From: Nematocida ironsii
Lineage: Eukaryota; Microsporidia
Reading direction: 5' to 3'
Length of the DNA stretch: 60,563 bases
Assembly: GCA_001642415.1 (NCBI GenBank)
Contig: LTDK01000039.1
Coordinates: 1-60,563 of the forward strand
The notes beneath the pieces were generated by a model. That model worked only from the letters and a program-made list of their open reading frames with translations. It did not search any database and was not told where the DNA came from. Shown here one piece after another: positions 29,494 to 38,419 of the stretch. A program made the translations under genes and the position numbers. How positions within the stretch are numbered: position 1 is the first letter of the stretch; each line of letters begins with the position of its first letter.

Positions 29494-29612
29494 ATAAATA
29501 GAGATAGAATATGCAGGTGTATAAGTATATAAGTGTAGGTGTACTCTTGTTTATTACTGTTTATAACACTAACCTTAGAGTATAATTAAATTTAATATTA
29601 TCCAATATAATT

Positions 29613-29632
29613 TAGGGTTATATCGGGTTATA
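29613..29632 (-). repeat. ATAACCCGAW tandem dimer between convergent genes
   Basis: GGGTTATATCGGGTTATAT lies between the stops of the convergent genes 26656-29493 and 29640-30779, which suggests a 3'-end role. Confidence 0.5.
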
Positions 29633-29639
29633 TATTATT

Positions 29640-30779
29640 TTAATTAATCATAAATCCTTTTGTTTTAACTAAATGTAATAAGAATATGCTAAGAATAATT
29701 ATAATAATGGTTATAATCACTCCTGTAATAATCTTAAACTGTTTAGTACTCCAGAAATGAACAGGTGATTGTCCTGTTGGTAGTGGGAGAATAACTTGGT
29801 CTGCTGGTGCTTGTGTAGTAGTAGGTGACTGTTCTGGTGCTTGTGTAGAAGGAGAAGTGAATTGTGCTGGTGCTTGTGTAGAAGGAGAAGTGAATTGTGC
29901 TGGTGCTGGTGTAGTAGTAGGTGACTGTTCTGGTGTAGAAGGAGGAGTATTTGATACTCGGTGGTTCTCCTGGTTTGTGTTAGTATTCACTATAAACGGT
30001 ATAAAAGACTCTCTTACTTCATGAATGTCTTTTGTGTCATCTTCTGATTCTTCTGTCTCTAACTCATCGTCTGCTTCATCATCTACTGAAGATGGCTTTT
30101 CAACGAGTTTTTCTGCCTTAGGTGATACTGGAGAGTGTTCTGCCACTGTGACTCTTGCAATGACTTCTTCTGTCCTATTTGCTACTGGAATTTCTACAAT
30201 GACTTCTTCTGTCTTATTTGCTACTATTGAGACTTCTGTAGTAACTTCTTTTTCATCTAAATTTAGTGCTAAATAATTAGGACGTTCTATTACTGTCTTA
30301 CCAACTAATGATTCATCTGCTGTTGAAGGAACTAATACTTCTTGTGCTACTGGTACTTGTTCACTTGTTTCTTTTTGTGCTACTGGTACTTGTTCAGTTG
30401 TTTCTTCTTGTGCTACCGGTACTTGCTCAGTTGTTTCTTCTACTGGTACTTCTGGTGCTACTGGTACTACTGATTCATCTGCTGTTGCTGGCACTTCTGA
30501 TACTTCTGGTGCTACTGGTGCTAATAGTACTTCTGGTACTTGTTCACTTGTTTCTTTTTGTGCTACTGGTACTTGTTCACTTGTTTCTTTTTGTGCTACT
30601 GGTACTTGTTGACTTGTTTCTTCTGGTACTTGCTCAGTTGTTTCTTCTACTGGTACTTGTTCATGTGTTTCTTCTGGTTCTGTTATTATTGGTCCTTCTG
30701 CATTGACTTCTTCTTTCTTAACAACTGTCTCTTGTGGATTAAGATTTTCTAGTGCATGTGCATCAATATTAATTACCAT
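29640..30779 (-). CDS. Repetitive T/E/P/Q-rich tail-anchored protein
   Basis: This 379-residue protein has no N-terminal signal. Residues about 20-150 are repeats of ETTEQVPVAQKETSEQVPVA type. An acidic stretch (about 230-245) and a P/T/S/Q-rich stretch with repeated APAQFTSPSTQ (about 275-325) follow. One long hydrophobic segment (IITGVIITIIIIILSIFLL, about 350-368) ends 11 residues from the C terminus. The layout fits a tail-anchored protein with a long disordered cytosolic arm, or less likely a surface protein. Repeat unit number is probably variable. The three-frame open reading on the opposite strand (30308-30706) is a shadow of the low-complexity repeats. No family recognised. Confidence 0.75.
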   Translation of the reverse strand: MVINIDAHALENLNPQETVVKKEEVNAEGPIITEPEETHEQVPVEETTEQVPEETSQQVPVAQKETSEQVPVAQKETSEQVPEVLLAPVAPEVSEVPATADESVVPVAPEVPVEETTEQVPVAQEETTEQVPVAQKETSEQVPVAQEVLVPSTADESLVGKTVIERPNYLALNLDEKEVTTEVSIVANKTEEVIVEIPVANRTEEVIARVTVAEHSPVSPKAEKLVEKPSSVDDEADDELETEESEDDTKDIHEVRESFIPFIVNTNTNQENHRVSNTPPSTPEQSPTTTPAPAQFTSPSTQAPAQFTSPSTQAPEQSPTTTQAPADQVILPLPTGQSPVHFWSTKQFKIITGVIITIIIIILSIFLLHLVKTKGFMIN

Positions 30780-31526
30780 AAAATATTTTAATTTTTCATT
30801 TTTTATAATCCGAAAACGGATAAATTTAATTTTTTTAAATTAATTTAGTGAATTAGTCACATATATCCTTATTAACTGTATATTATAACTATATCATATA
30901 ATAACCCGATATGACCCGATATGAACATAATACATTACACCACACATGCACTCAGCCACTTATCAGACAGCGACCCATCCATGCTCTTTATCCTGGCCTC
31001 CCTCCTCTTATTTACTCATCCAGCCACTTATCTACCTATCCTGTCTCCTCATCATACATGCAGTCACACACTTATTCACTCTCCCTTCACTCTCCCCCTC
31101 TTCTTCTCTTTTCTCCCTCCTTTTCTCTTCTCCTATTCTTCTCTTTTCTCCCCCCTCTCTCGTTTTCTTCTCTCCTTCTCCTTTCCTTGTTTTTTTTATT
31201 TCTTATCTATTTATGGTTTTATTGCGGTCCTTATTTTATTAATTTTATAAATAATTCTTTATTATTACACAATGTGTTATAAATTATAGTGAATAATTTT
31301 TATTTAAATGTGTACATTTTATTTTACACAATGACTTATAAATAATGAATGTTTATTATTTATAACACATTGTGTAATAAGTTATTAATAAAACCTTAAA
31401 TATGAAAATTTTTTAATAAGATAGAATAAGAATGAAGAATAAGAAGAGCACATAAAAATATAAAAGATAAAATAGCCCGAAATAACCCGAAATTAATCAT
31501 AATATTGCATATTATATAATTTATTC
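30780..31526. other. Spacer with a long pyrimidine tract and palindromic repeats
   Basis: The plus strand from about 31070 to 31200 is almost purely C and T (CTCTTCTTCTCTTTTCTCCC and similar). An ATAACCCGAW dimer lies at 30900-30923 and another at 31473-31495, 3' of the gene at 31527. Between 31260 and 31390 are copies of the ACACAATGTG palindromic repeat. The open plus-strand frames at 30911-31282 exist in three overlapping versions, so they are not genes. Confidence 0.6.
31473..31495 (+). repeat. ATAACCCGAW tandem dimer
   Basis: AGCCCGAAATAACCCGAAAT lies about 32 bases beyond the stop of the minus-strand gene 31527-32348. Confidence 0.5.
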
Positions 31527-32348
31527 TTATAGACCAATGCTCTCTATGCCTTCTGCATCTACATACACTGCAGTTGACAGTGTCTCTTCCATACCCAATG
31601 AGCAGACTATCCCTTCAGTTGATATTGTGTATATAATGCCATCTCTGTACTCTACCTGTATAATACTGTTAATATGCTCTGTTTCTACTGTTCTGTCATT
31701 ATCCCCTAGAATATCAATTATTCTGATCTGATTACCTTCTGTTAGTATACAGAATGGTTTATCTGAGTGTGTAACCACTTTGATACTCTTTGATTTCTTG
31801 GTGAGTTTAATGTCTTTCATTATATCCTTATCATAAATAATTAATGCACGTCTTTCTGTTGAACTGAGTATACCCATGAGTCCCTTCCCATTGTATTCTA
31901 TAATACTCATTTTCTCACAGTATTTCATTTGCATGGGAATATCACTTAGCTTCTTTAAGTACTTGTTGTATATGACTATCTTACTATTATGTAATACTAC
32001 TAGTACATTAGAGTATATACAACTGTCATTTATGGTTCTTTTAGTGTCTACATCTGATTGTATGACTGTATCTTCTAGGTGTTCTATATACTTGTCACCT
32101 ATTAAATATATATTTAAAGAAGTCTTCCCTTTTACATCTGTATTTGGTATGACATGTACGTTATTCACTTCTCTGAATAAGCTCAGATAAATCTTCTTAT
32201 TTGCAAGTACTTCCAGATAATTTGGTGTAGTAAGTATAGAATACTTGCCACTCTTCCTGTACATGGTTATGTTATTTCTAATAACAGAAATATCGCCATT
32301 TGTGCTGTTAATTCTTAGTAAATTATTCTTTCGTGTAAGAATTTCCAT
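31527..32348 (-). CDS. Protein of unknown function, beta-propeller-like
   Basis: The 273-residue protein is predicted from its pattern to be nearly all beta strand, with repeated short hydrophobic strands separated by polar turns (VLVVLHNSKIVIYNKYLKKL, RALIIYDKDIMKD, KPFCILTEGNQIRIIDIL, GIIYTISTEGIVCSL). This resembles a divergent WD40-type propeller with no clear GH or WD signatures. No signal peptide or transmembrane helix is seen. It could be an adaptor or nuclear-pore or trafficking component, but nothing in the sequence decides. The ATG at 32348 is preceded by a non-repetitive AT leader. Confidence 0.65.
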   Translation of the reverse strand: MEILTRKNNLLRINSTNGDISVIRNNITMYRKSGKYSILTTPNYLEVLANKKIYLSLFREVNNVHVIPNTDVKGKTSLNIYLIGDKYIEHLEDTVIQSDVDTKRTINDSCIYSNVLVVLHNSKIVIYNKYLKKLSDIPMQMKYCEKMSIIEYNGKGLMGILSSTERRALIIYDKDIMKDIKLTKKSKSIKVVTHSDKPFCILTEGNQIRIIDILGDNDRTVETEHINSIIQVEYRDGIIYTISTEGIVCSLGMEETLSTAVYVDAEGIESIGL

Positions 32349-32856
32349 GAAAATTTTTTACACCACAGAATATAACTAAAGTAAAATTCTAGAATAATTC
32401 ACATATAATAGACTAAGTAATACAGGATAGAATAATAGGATAATAATAGACTAAGTAATATAACACTGTATAATAATAGACTAATTAATAATGGATAATA
32501 AGTAATAGGATAATAATAGGATGCTGTATATTAAGATATAAAGAATAGACTAAGTATACAACAGGATAATATGATAATAGATAATATAGGATACTGTATA
32601 ATAATAGAATAAGTATTAATGGATAATAATATGTTAAGTGATATAATACTGTATAATATGTTAAGTATACAACAGTACAGTATAATAGTACAGTATAATA
32701 GACTAATTACTGTGCACTATGGTATATAATATACTAATTACTACTAATATACTAATTATTGTGTAGTACTAATATACTACTATAAGGTTATTTAGTGATA
32801 ATTTTACTATATTTGGTTATATTCATTATATAAATACGTATTAGTATTTTTTTTGT
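32349..32856. other. Divergent spacer with AATAATAGACTAAGTAATA repeats
   Basis: Between 32395 and 32720, units such as ATAATAGACTAAGTAATA and GGATAATAATA recur irregularly. This is a repeat type not seen in the spacers at 4-10 kb. No gene is seen. Confidence 0.6.
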
Positions 32857-33504
32857 ATGAATATTTCTATTTTCTTTGTGTTTCTATTGCTTATTCAAAA
32901 TTCAAAAGAAACATTCTCAGAAATTCAGACATATACAGTAGAAGACTTTAATAGTAATACACCTACACTAATATTTATATATTATAATACTAAAGAAAGT
33001 ACTTGCTTTTCTTGTGAATCGTATAAAAAGTGGTTAGAATCATTTGAAGATTATAAAGTAGGCGTATTCTCAATTAAAAAGCTTAATTTCAGTGATAATC
33101 CAATACTTGCCCTGAGATTTAAAGCAACCAGTTTCCCTACTTTCTTCTTACAGCATAAGAAGAGGTTTAAAAATATTACATCCATTGACATATTAGACCA
33201 TAATCTGTCATATGACAAGAAATACCATAATGATATTGATGCAATTCTTAAGAATCCAAGGATTCTTGATAAAATAGAAACCTTAGAAGGGTATAAAGCA
33301 CCTTCTTCTGTATTTATGTTAATGTATGCTTATGTATTTACTTGTCTTATGACAGTAATTAATATACTTGATAGAATATCAGAAATTGTATCATTTAAAT
33401 TTGTTATTACTACGCTGTCTATAATCCTAAGCTTATCTGTGCTTATTAGGCTAATTAACAGAAGGCATAATAATCTAAAATGTAATACACAGAAGTGTAA
33501 ATAA
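32857..33504 (+). CDS. Membrane-anchored thioredoxin-fold protein (PDI/TMX-like)
   Basis: The 215-residue protein has an N-terminal signal peptide (ISIFFVFLLLIQ), then a thioredoxin-like domain with a redox motif C50-F-S-C53 followed by a helix (ESYKKWL). A cis-proline segment TSFPTFFL lies at about P94. Two hydrophobic segments (about 150-168 and 180-197) and a basic tail follow. Membrane-bound protein disulphide isomerases of the TMX type have this order. It would act in the endoplasmic reticulum lumen on disulphides of exported proteins, a fitting role beside large secreted families, but that link is inference. The CFSC motif differs from the usual CGHC. An ATAACCCGAW dimer lies just 3' (33536-33555). 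Confidence 0.7.
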   Translation: MNISIFFVFLLLIQNSKETFSEIQTYTVEDFNSNTPTLIFIYYNTKESTCFSCESYKKWLESFEDYKVGVFSIKKLNFSDNPILALRFKATSFPTFFLQHKKRFKNITSIDILDHNLSYDKKYHNDIDAILKNPRILDKIETLEGYKAPSSVFMLMYAYVFTCLMTVINILDRISEIVSFKFVITTLSIILSLSVLIRLINRRHNNLKCNTQKCK

Positions 33505-33535
33505 AATAAAAAAGTAAAGTGAAATTTAAGTAAAA

Positions 33536-33555
33536 CCGGGTTATGTCGGGTTATG
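33536..33555 (-). repeat. ATAACCCGAW tandem dimer
   Basis: CCGGGTTATGTCGGGTTATG lies about 32 bases beyond the stop of 32857-33504. Confidence 0.5.
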
Positions 33556-33735
33556 AATAATTTAATAATTACGTATTTATATATAATTAAGTACATAATG
33601 GTAATTATTAGTAATTTAATGGAGTATTATGGTTATTACAGTAGAATATTATTTATGTGGTTATTCTGTGCGTATATTAATGAAGACTAACTGATTTTTT
33701 CTAAAAGTATAAATAGTAGTTTTTTTTTCTTTTTT

Positions 33736-34428
33736 ATGCAAGGCAGCAACAATCAAAGTGAAGCAACTGGAAACGCCGGGCAGGCAGGAGGATTCATTCT
33801 AGATGGACCATTAAAGAAATTAGTATTAGTAGGAGATGGAGGTACTGGTAAGACCACGTTTGTTAAGAGACATTTAACAGGGGAATTTACAAAGAGATAC
33901 ATTGCCACTGTGGGTGCAGAGACGTACGTACTTCCATTCTACACAAATTATGGACAAGTCAACTACACAGTGTTTGATACAGCTGGACAGGAGAAGTTTG
34001 GAGGGTTAAGAGATGCGTACTATTATGGTGCAGACTGTGGTATTATTATGTTTGACACCACATCTAGAATAACGTACAAGAATGTTCCAAACTGGTACAG
34101 AGACTTACGCCTTATCTGCCCAACTATTCCACTCTGTCTATGCGGTAACAAAGTAGATATAATAGACAGGAAAGTAAAACCAGCCCACATGAAAGACAGA
34201 AAGATAATGCAGAATATAGTATACTTTGACATAAGTGCTAAGAGTAACTACAACTACGACAAACCCTTCCTTTACTTCACCAGAACACTCTACCAGAAGC
34301 CAGATCTGTTCTTTGTGGCAAATTCAGAATTGCTTCCCCCTGAGGCAGAAGTAGATGTAGCAATGGTTGAGCAGTTTGCACAAATGTCAACAGAAGCCAC
34401 AGACCAGCCACTCCCTGAATTTGAATAA
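33736..34428 (+). CDS. GSP1: Ran GTPase
   Basis: This 230-residue small GTPase matches Ran, the switch that sets the direction of nuclear transport and organises the spindle. The P loop is GDGGTGKT (33-40), which in Ran replaces the usual GXXXXGKS pattern with GDGGTGKT. The switch II motif DTAGQE is at 81-86 with the Ran-typical KFGGLRDAYYYGA after it. The base-binding motifs are NKVD (138-141) and SAK (167-169). PNWYRDL (118-124) is also Ran-like. A 25-residue N-terminal extension is present. The C terminus keeps an acidic character but not the classical DEDDDL end. The catalytic glutamine Q85 is present. It works with the nucleoporin encoded at 39947-43549. Confidence 0.92.
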   Translation: MQGSNNQSEATGNAGQAGGFILDGPLKKLVLVGDGGTGKTTFVKRHLTGEFTKRYIATVGAETYVLPFYTNYGQVNYTVFDTAGQEKFGGLRDAYYYGADCGIIMFDTTSRITYKNVPNWYRDLRLICPTIPLCLCGNKVDIIDRKVKPAHMKDRKIMQNIVYFDISAKSNYNYDKPFLYFTRTLYQKPDLFFVANSELLPPEAEVDVAMVEQFAQMSTEATDQPLPEFE

Positions 34429-34626
34429 ATTATCAATAATACAACAAATACAATAACCCTCCTATAAAGCACTCACCACATGAAATACAAAAACTGCACG
34501 TATTCTGTGCTTCCTGTGGTAGTGTGCTATTACAGTATAAATTATGGAATATCCGTGTACAGGCAAGTCACTCGTACTATCACTCTACTAAGGATTATTC
34601 ATACGCATAAGTATTTATTACTGTTT

Positions 34627-35505
34627 CTATTTACTTTTATTTAACTCCTCACAAAGAGTGCCACCTGAATATATAATATAGCACATAGAAAGTACTTTTT
34701 GAACCTCTTTCCTCTCCCAGTGCATCTCCTGTACGTGCTGCAGTGTGTGCAGAATTCCTTCAAAATCACTTTCCATAAGAATATTCTGCAGGTGTATCAC
34801 CACAGAGACAGCGAATGAAGTATTAAACCGAAGAAACTCCTCTACACCCAAAGAAAAGTGGGCATCGAATATTTCCTTATGATGCAAAAACTCTCTCATC
34901 AGGAAAGTGGACATCCAGTTATACGCAAAGTACTTTACCTCTACAGAGTGCTTATACAGATACTTCATAAGGACAGGTCTGTGCTTCATCAGAAGATCTT
35001 CTATCTCCTGGATGGATCTTTCAATACCTGCCTGCTGTGATGAGAAGTGGTCTAAATACTTACCAACAATCTTCTCAAAGCATAAGTATGAGAGTGCTTC
35101 AGCTGTTCCTATTTCATGTGTGAGTGAGTGTACATCCATGAACATCTTAAAAATATCACACATCCCCTGGACATAGCTTATAACAGGATACCTCCGTGAG
35201 AAAATACTCATTGCTTTAATATAACACTCAGATGTATTTATACCACGTACATCACACTCTATCCGCAATACATCTTTACTTATCTGTTTATGTACTTTAT
35301 CATGCGTAAGTGGTGACAGGAGTATCTCTGGACTGTTCATTCTCATACCCTGCTTATTCAACTGTTCGTATGCCTTACACCTACTCCTTATATCACTATC
35401 TATCTCTGTACTAGATGGTCCTATTATATCCAATAGAATCAGCCAAGATATACTCCTTTTATCACGTGGTAGTCCAAACCAAGCACTTTCTTTGAGTGTC
35501 TGCAT
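34627..35505 (-). CDS. TBC-domain Rab GTPase-activating protein (Gyp1-like)
   Basis: The 292-residue protein is essentially one TBC domain. The N-terminal motif (LKESAWFGLPRDKRSISWLI) is the usual start. The catalytic arginine finger is R87 in IECDVRGIN, and the glutamine finger is Q113 in YVQGM. The C-terminal helices (FLRFNTSFAVSVVIHLQNIL) complete the fold. Order and length resemble Gyp1/TBC1D22, which act on Rab1-type GTPases at the Golgi; assignment to a particular Rab is inference. Both catalytic residues are present, so it should be active. The start ATG at 35505 is unambiguous. Ran lies convergently about 200 bases away. Confidence 0.85.
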   Translation of the reverse strand: MQTLKESAWFGLPRDKRSISWLILLDIIGPSSTEIDSDIRSRCKAYEQLNKQGMRMNSPEILLSPLTHDKVHKQISKDVLRIECDVRGINTSECYIKAMSIFSRRYPVISYVQGMCDIFKMFMDVHSLTHEIGTAEALSYLCFEKIVGKYLDHFSSQQAGIERSIQEIEDLLMKHRPVLMKYLYKHSVEVKYFAYNWMSTFLMREFLHHKEIFDAHFSLGVEEFLRFNTSFAVSVVIHLQNILMESDFEGILHTLQHVQEMHWERKEVQKVLSMCYIIYSGGTLCEELNKSK

Positions 35506-35624
35506 ATCCAGAATTTATTTTTATTTTTTAAGCCATAAAATATTTTATTTTGTTGTATTACAGTAATAATAAGACTGTTTAATACTTTCATATATTTATA
35601 GATAAGTTTATTATTTATTCTTAC

Positions 35625-36830
35625 TTAAATCAGTCTAAGTGGTCCCTGTAGGTGTTTTACTATACTTGCTTCAATTTCACCTCTTCTTTTAAGTATTTTT
35701 GGTGTGATTAATTGTATTACACTGTCTATCCTGTATTTATACGTCATGGCTTGTTCTAATATCTTCTTAAACCGGATATCTTCATTTTCTGTGTGTGGTA
35801 CCATTCTTAATACACTCGCTTTAATGTTTTCTAGTGATTTTTGTTCAGTCCCAGATATATCTAAGACTAATGAATATTTCTGAAGTATTTCTGTGTTTAT
35901 GCTCTTATGCGTACTGAATATGCCCACAACACCTTCTGTTTTTACATCTGGTGATAATTTTACTGTTATACCAAATGATTGTAAGAATACTTCTGCACGC
36001 CTTTCCTCCCTGGGTGTACCCACAAGGATGCAAAGGTTCTTTATGGGTCTTGCTTTAGTTAGTGCGAATATCATTGCCATTCTGTCAAATATACTGCTAC
36101 CCTTAACATAAAACACTCTCCGTGATAATTTCTTAGTTAATAATTTATAATCCTTCAATTCTTCTAAATCATCCTCTTCTTCTTCTAATACTGCAATTAT
36201 TCTTCTGTTACCTATTGCTGTGATTAAGTCATTGATCAGACCCATCTCTTTAATTATCCTAAACTTGTTTATAATAACACAATTTACATCTACTTTATCA
36301 AGTGCTTCTATCCCCTCTAAAACTCTCTTTACAAGTACTTGTCTCTCATTTAGTTTATTCTGTATATACAGTACATCTTTCTTTAATGGTGTAATTATCA
36401 TTACTTTTGTTTCTTTTAGTGTATTAATAACTGATATACTGTCTAAGTATACTTTAACACAGGATATATCCGTATTAATCATAGAAATATCTGTATTATC
36501 ATATAATATATTATCAGTACTACATATAATACCAGTAGGAGTAGTACTAGTACTGTCTGTGGTAGAATTAGTACTGTCTGTATTAGTGCTGTTAGTACTA
36601 TCTGTGTTACTGTCCGTGGTAGTATTAGTACTGTTAGTATTATTTAGTCTATTTATATCTGTATTAGTACTGTTAGTACTATTCTCTTTCTTTTCTATGT
36701 GCATTTTCATTTCTTCTCTTATTTCTTTATTCTCTTTGATGTTTTCTTGTTTTACTCTCTTTACTCTGCTATTCCTTGGTGTATTCTCTTTATTGTTCAT
36801 TTCACTCCTTTTCTGTTCGTTATTTTCCAT
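35625..36830 (-). CDS. Degenerate DEAD-box helicase-like protein (Dbp9/DDX56 type)
   Basis: The 401-residue protein starts with a charged region (1-50) and an N/S/T-rich repeat of STNSTNTDSTN type (about 51-97). After residue 105 the sequence resembles the two RecA domains of a DEAD-box RNA helicase without the key motifs: no Walker A or DEAD is visible, but IFALTKARPIKNLCILVGTPREERRAEVF (about 255-283) fits domain 2. The end (TYKYRIDSVIQLITPKILKR) matches the characteristic C-terminal segment of Dbp9/DDX56, involved in large-subunit ribosome assembly. The missing ATP-binding motifs suggest a non-catalytic role. The divergent promoter is shared with 36905-38419. Confidence 0.5.
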   Translation of the reverse strand: MENNEQKRSEMNNKENTPRNSRVKRVKQENIKENKEIREEMKMHIEKKENSTNSTNTDINRLNNTNSTNTTTDSNTDSTNSTNTDSTNSTTDSTSTTPTGIICSTDNILYDNTDISMINTDISCVKVYLDSISVINTLKETKVMIITPLKKDVLYIQNKLNERQVLVKRVLEGIEALDKVDVNCVIINKFRIIKEMGLINDLITAIGNRRIIAVLEEEEDDLEELKDYKLLTKKLSRRVFYVKGSSIFDRMAMIFALTKARPIKNLCILVGTPREERRAEVFLQSFGITVKLSPDVKTEGVVGIFSTHKSINTEILQKYSLVLDISGTEQKSLENIKASVLRMVPHTENEDIRFKKILEQAMTYKYRIDSVIQLITPKILKRRGEIEASIVKHLQGPLRLI

Positions 36831-36904
36831 GCACTCATAAAAATATTTAATTAAATATTTCTGCTACATTTGAATTGCTCTTTTTATTTAGAAATTAACT
36901 CTAA
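36831..36904. promoter_or_regulatory. Compact divergent promoter with perfect 20-bp palindrome
   Basis: Only 74 bases separate the ATGs of the divergent genes 35625-36830 and 36905-38419. At 36841-36860 lies AAATATTTAATTAAATATTT, a perfect palindrome that could serve both directions. Confidence 0.5.
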
Positions 36905-38419
36905 ATGCATGAAGGAAGGTTTACATACGAAGAGAAAGAGAGTCAAAAGACAGATTCACAGATCAGCACAACAGTCCTAAATGCATTAATATACGAATAT
37001 TTAATAAAGAATAGTTATACAGGATCAGCAAAGGTCTTTAAAGTAGAAGGAGATATCAGTAACATAAACATAACACAAGGATCAAGTGCATTATTAGACT
37101 GGTTTATTGCATTTAATGACTTATACAATGTAAGGAGTGGTAGAAGTAAACCATCTGGTATTACTGGTAAGATAGACACAATTTTAGGCAAAGTACATAA
37201 AGAAGAAAGAAAAAGACAGCAAGTACACTCTACACATACAATACATAACAAACCAGATATAGAAATACCCAGTAACAGACCAATTAATAATAATATACTA
37301 AATACACGCAGTACAATTGGTAGTACACACGGTAATATTGGTAGTACACACGGTACAATTGGTAGTACGCACGGTAATATTAGTAATATTGGTAGTACAC
37401 ACGGTAATATTGGTAATATTGGTAGTACACACGGTAATATTGGTAATAATAGTAATAGATGGTATAAAGATGGTGATATACTTAATAGTATACTAGAAAT
37501 AGATGATACACAGTATAATAGAACTGATCAGAGACATACTTTAAACATAAAGGAGATAGCCAATCTAAGATTACATACACAGAAAATAAACAGTATGAGT
37601 ATATGTCATAGACATAAGATATTAGTAACAGGAGGAATGGATGCATCAATTTGTGTAGTAGATTTAGTTAATTTAAATGACGTAATAAGGTTTGAGTCAC
37701 ACTCCATGCAAATATCTCAAGTAAAAATAAGAGAGTCATCTGGTAATGATCCTTTATACTTTGGTAGTGCATCATTAGATAGAGAAGCAAAAGTCTATAA
37801 AATATCCAGGGATAATGGCAAGTTGAATATTTCATTATTCCTGTCATTAAAAGGACATAAATCCTCTGTTAAATCCATTGATTTCTCTAATAATAAAATA
37901 TACACAATGGGAATAGATGGTGAATTACGTATATGGGGTATGGATGGTATATGTATTAGTGCATTTATTCTTAGAAGGACAATTAAACTTATGATATCTA
38001 GAGATAATATTATTGCTGTATGTGATATTAATTCTATCTCATTGTTTAACCCAGATACATCATCATACATTAAGGATATAAGCAGTAAAGGTATTATTAC
38101 AGCGTATAAGACACATAATAATAATATATTTATACTATCAGATAGTATAATAATATATGATAAAGCATTCTATTCACAGAGTATAATACCATTCTCATGT
38201 GATAAGATACAATCAGTGTGTACTGTATCTGGTAGGTTATTCTTAGGTGGGTATAATATGATATATGAAGTACAGGATAAGAATGTATACACTAGGACGT
38301 ATGATGGTATGATTAGTGCCATGGAAGGTACTGTTATAGGGAATAGATCAGTATTATTAACAGGTGGACAGAATGGGGAGGTACGTGTATGGGAAGTACC
38401 AGATAGGCAGGATAAGTAA
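36905..38419 (+). CDS. LisH and WD40 repeat protein (LEUNIG/Tup1-like)
   Basis: The 504-residue protein has a LisH motif at about 22-52 (TTVLNALIYEYLIKNSYTGS) followed by LLDWFIAFNDLYNVRSGR, which resembles the LUFS domain of LEUNIG and Flo8 proteins. Next is a run of GSTHGNI repeats (about 137-182). A WD40 propeller fills the rest (about 215-504), with recognisable blades such as KINSMSICHRHKILVTGGMD, LKGHKSSVKSIDF and VLLTGGQNGEVRVW. LisH mediates dimerisation, and WD40 serves as a protein-binding platform. A transcriptional co-regulator role is likely from LUFS plus WD40 but not proven. The ATG at 36905 is 74 bases from the divergent start. Confidence 0.7.
   Translation: MHEGRFTYEEKESQKTDSQISTTVLNALIYEYLIKNSYTGSAKVFKVEGDISNINITQGSSALLDWFIAFNDLYNVRSGRSKPSGITGKIDTILGKVHKEERKRQQVHSTHTIHNKPDIEIPSNRPINNNILNTRSTIGSTHGNIGSTHGTIGSTHGNISNIGSTHGNIGNIGSTHGNIGNNSNRWYKDGDILNSILEIDDTQYNRTDQRHTLNIKEIANLRLHTQKINSMSICHRHKILVTGGMDASICVVDLVNLNDVIRFESHSMQISQVKIRESSGNDPLYFGSASLDREAKVYKISRDNGKLNISLFLSLKGHKSSVKSIDFSNNKIYTMGIDGELRIWGMDGICISAFILRRTIKLMISRDNIIAVCDINSISLFNPDTSSYIKDISSKGIITAYKTHNNNIFILSDSIIIYDKAFYSQSIIPFSCDKIQSVCTVSGRLFLGGYNMIYEVQDKNVYTRTYDGMISAMEGTVIGNRSVLLTGGQNGEVRVWEVPDRQDK

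Noticed and set aside
30308..30752. Long hydrophobic plus-strand frames opposite 29640-30779
   Set aside because: Shadow of the repetitive T/E/P/Q-rich coding sequence; leucine and valine come from the complement of the repeats.
30911..31282. Three overlapping plus-strand ORFs
   Set aside because: All three frames are open only because of the pyrimidine tract.
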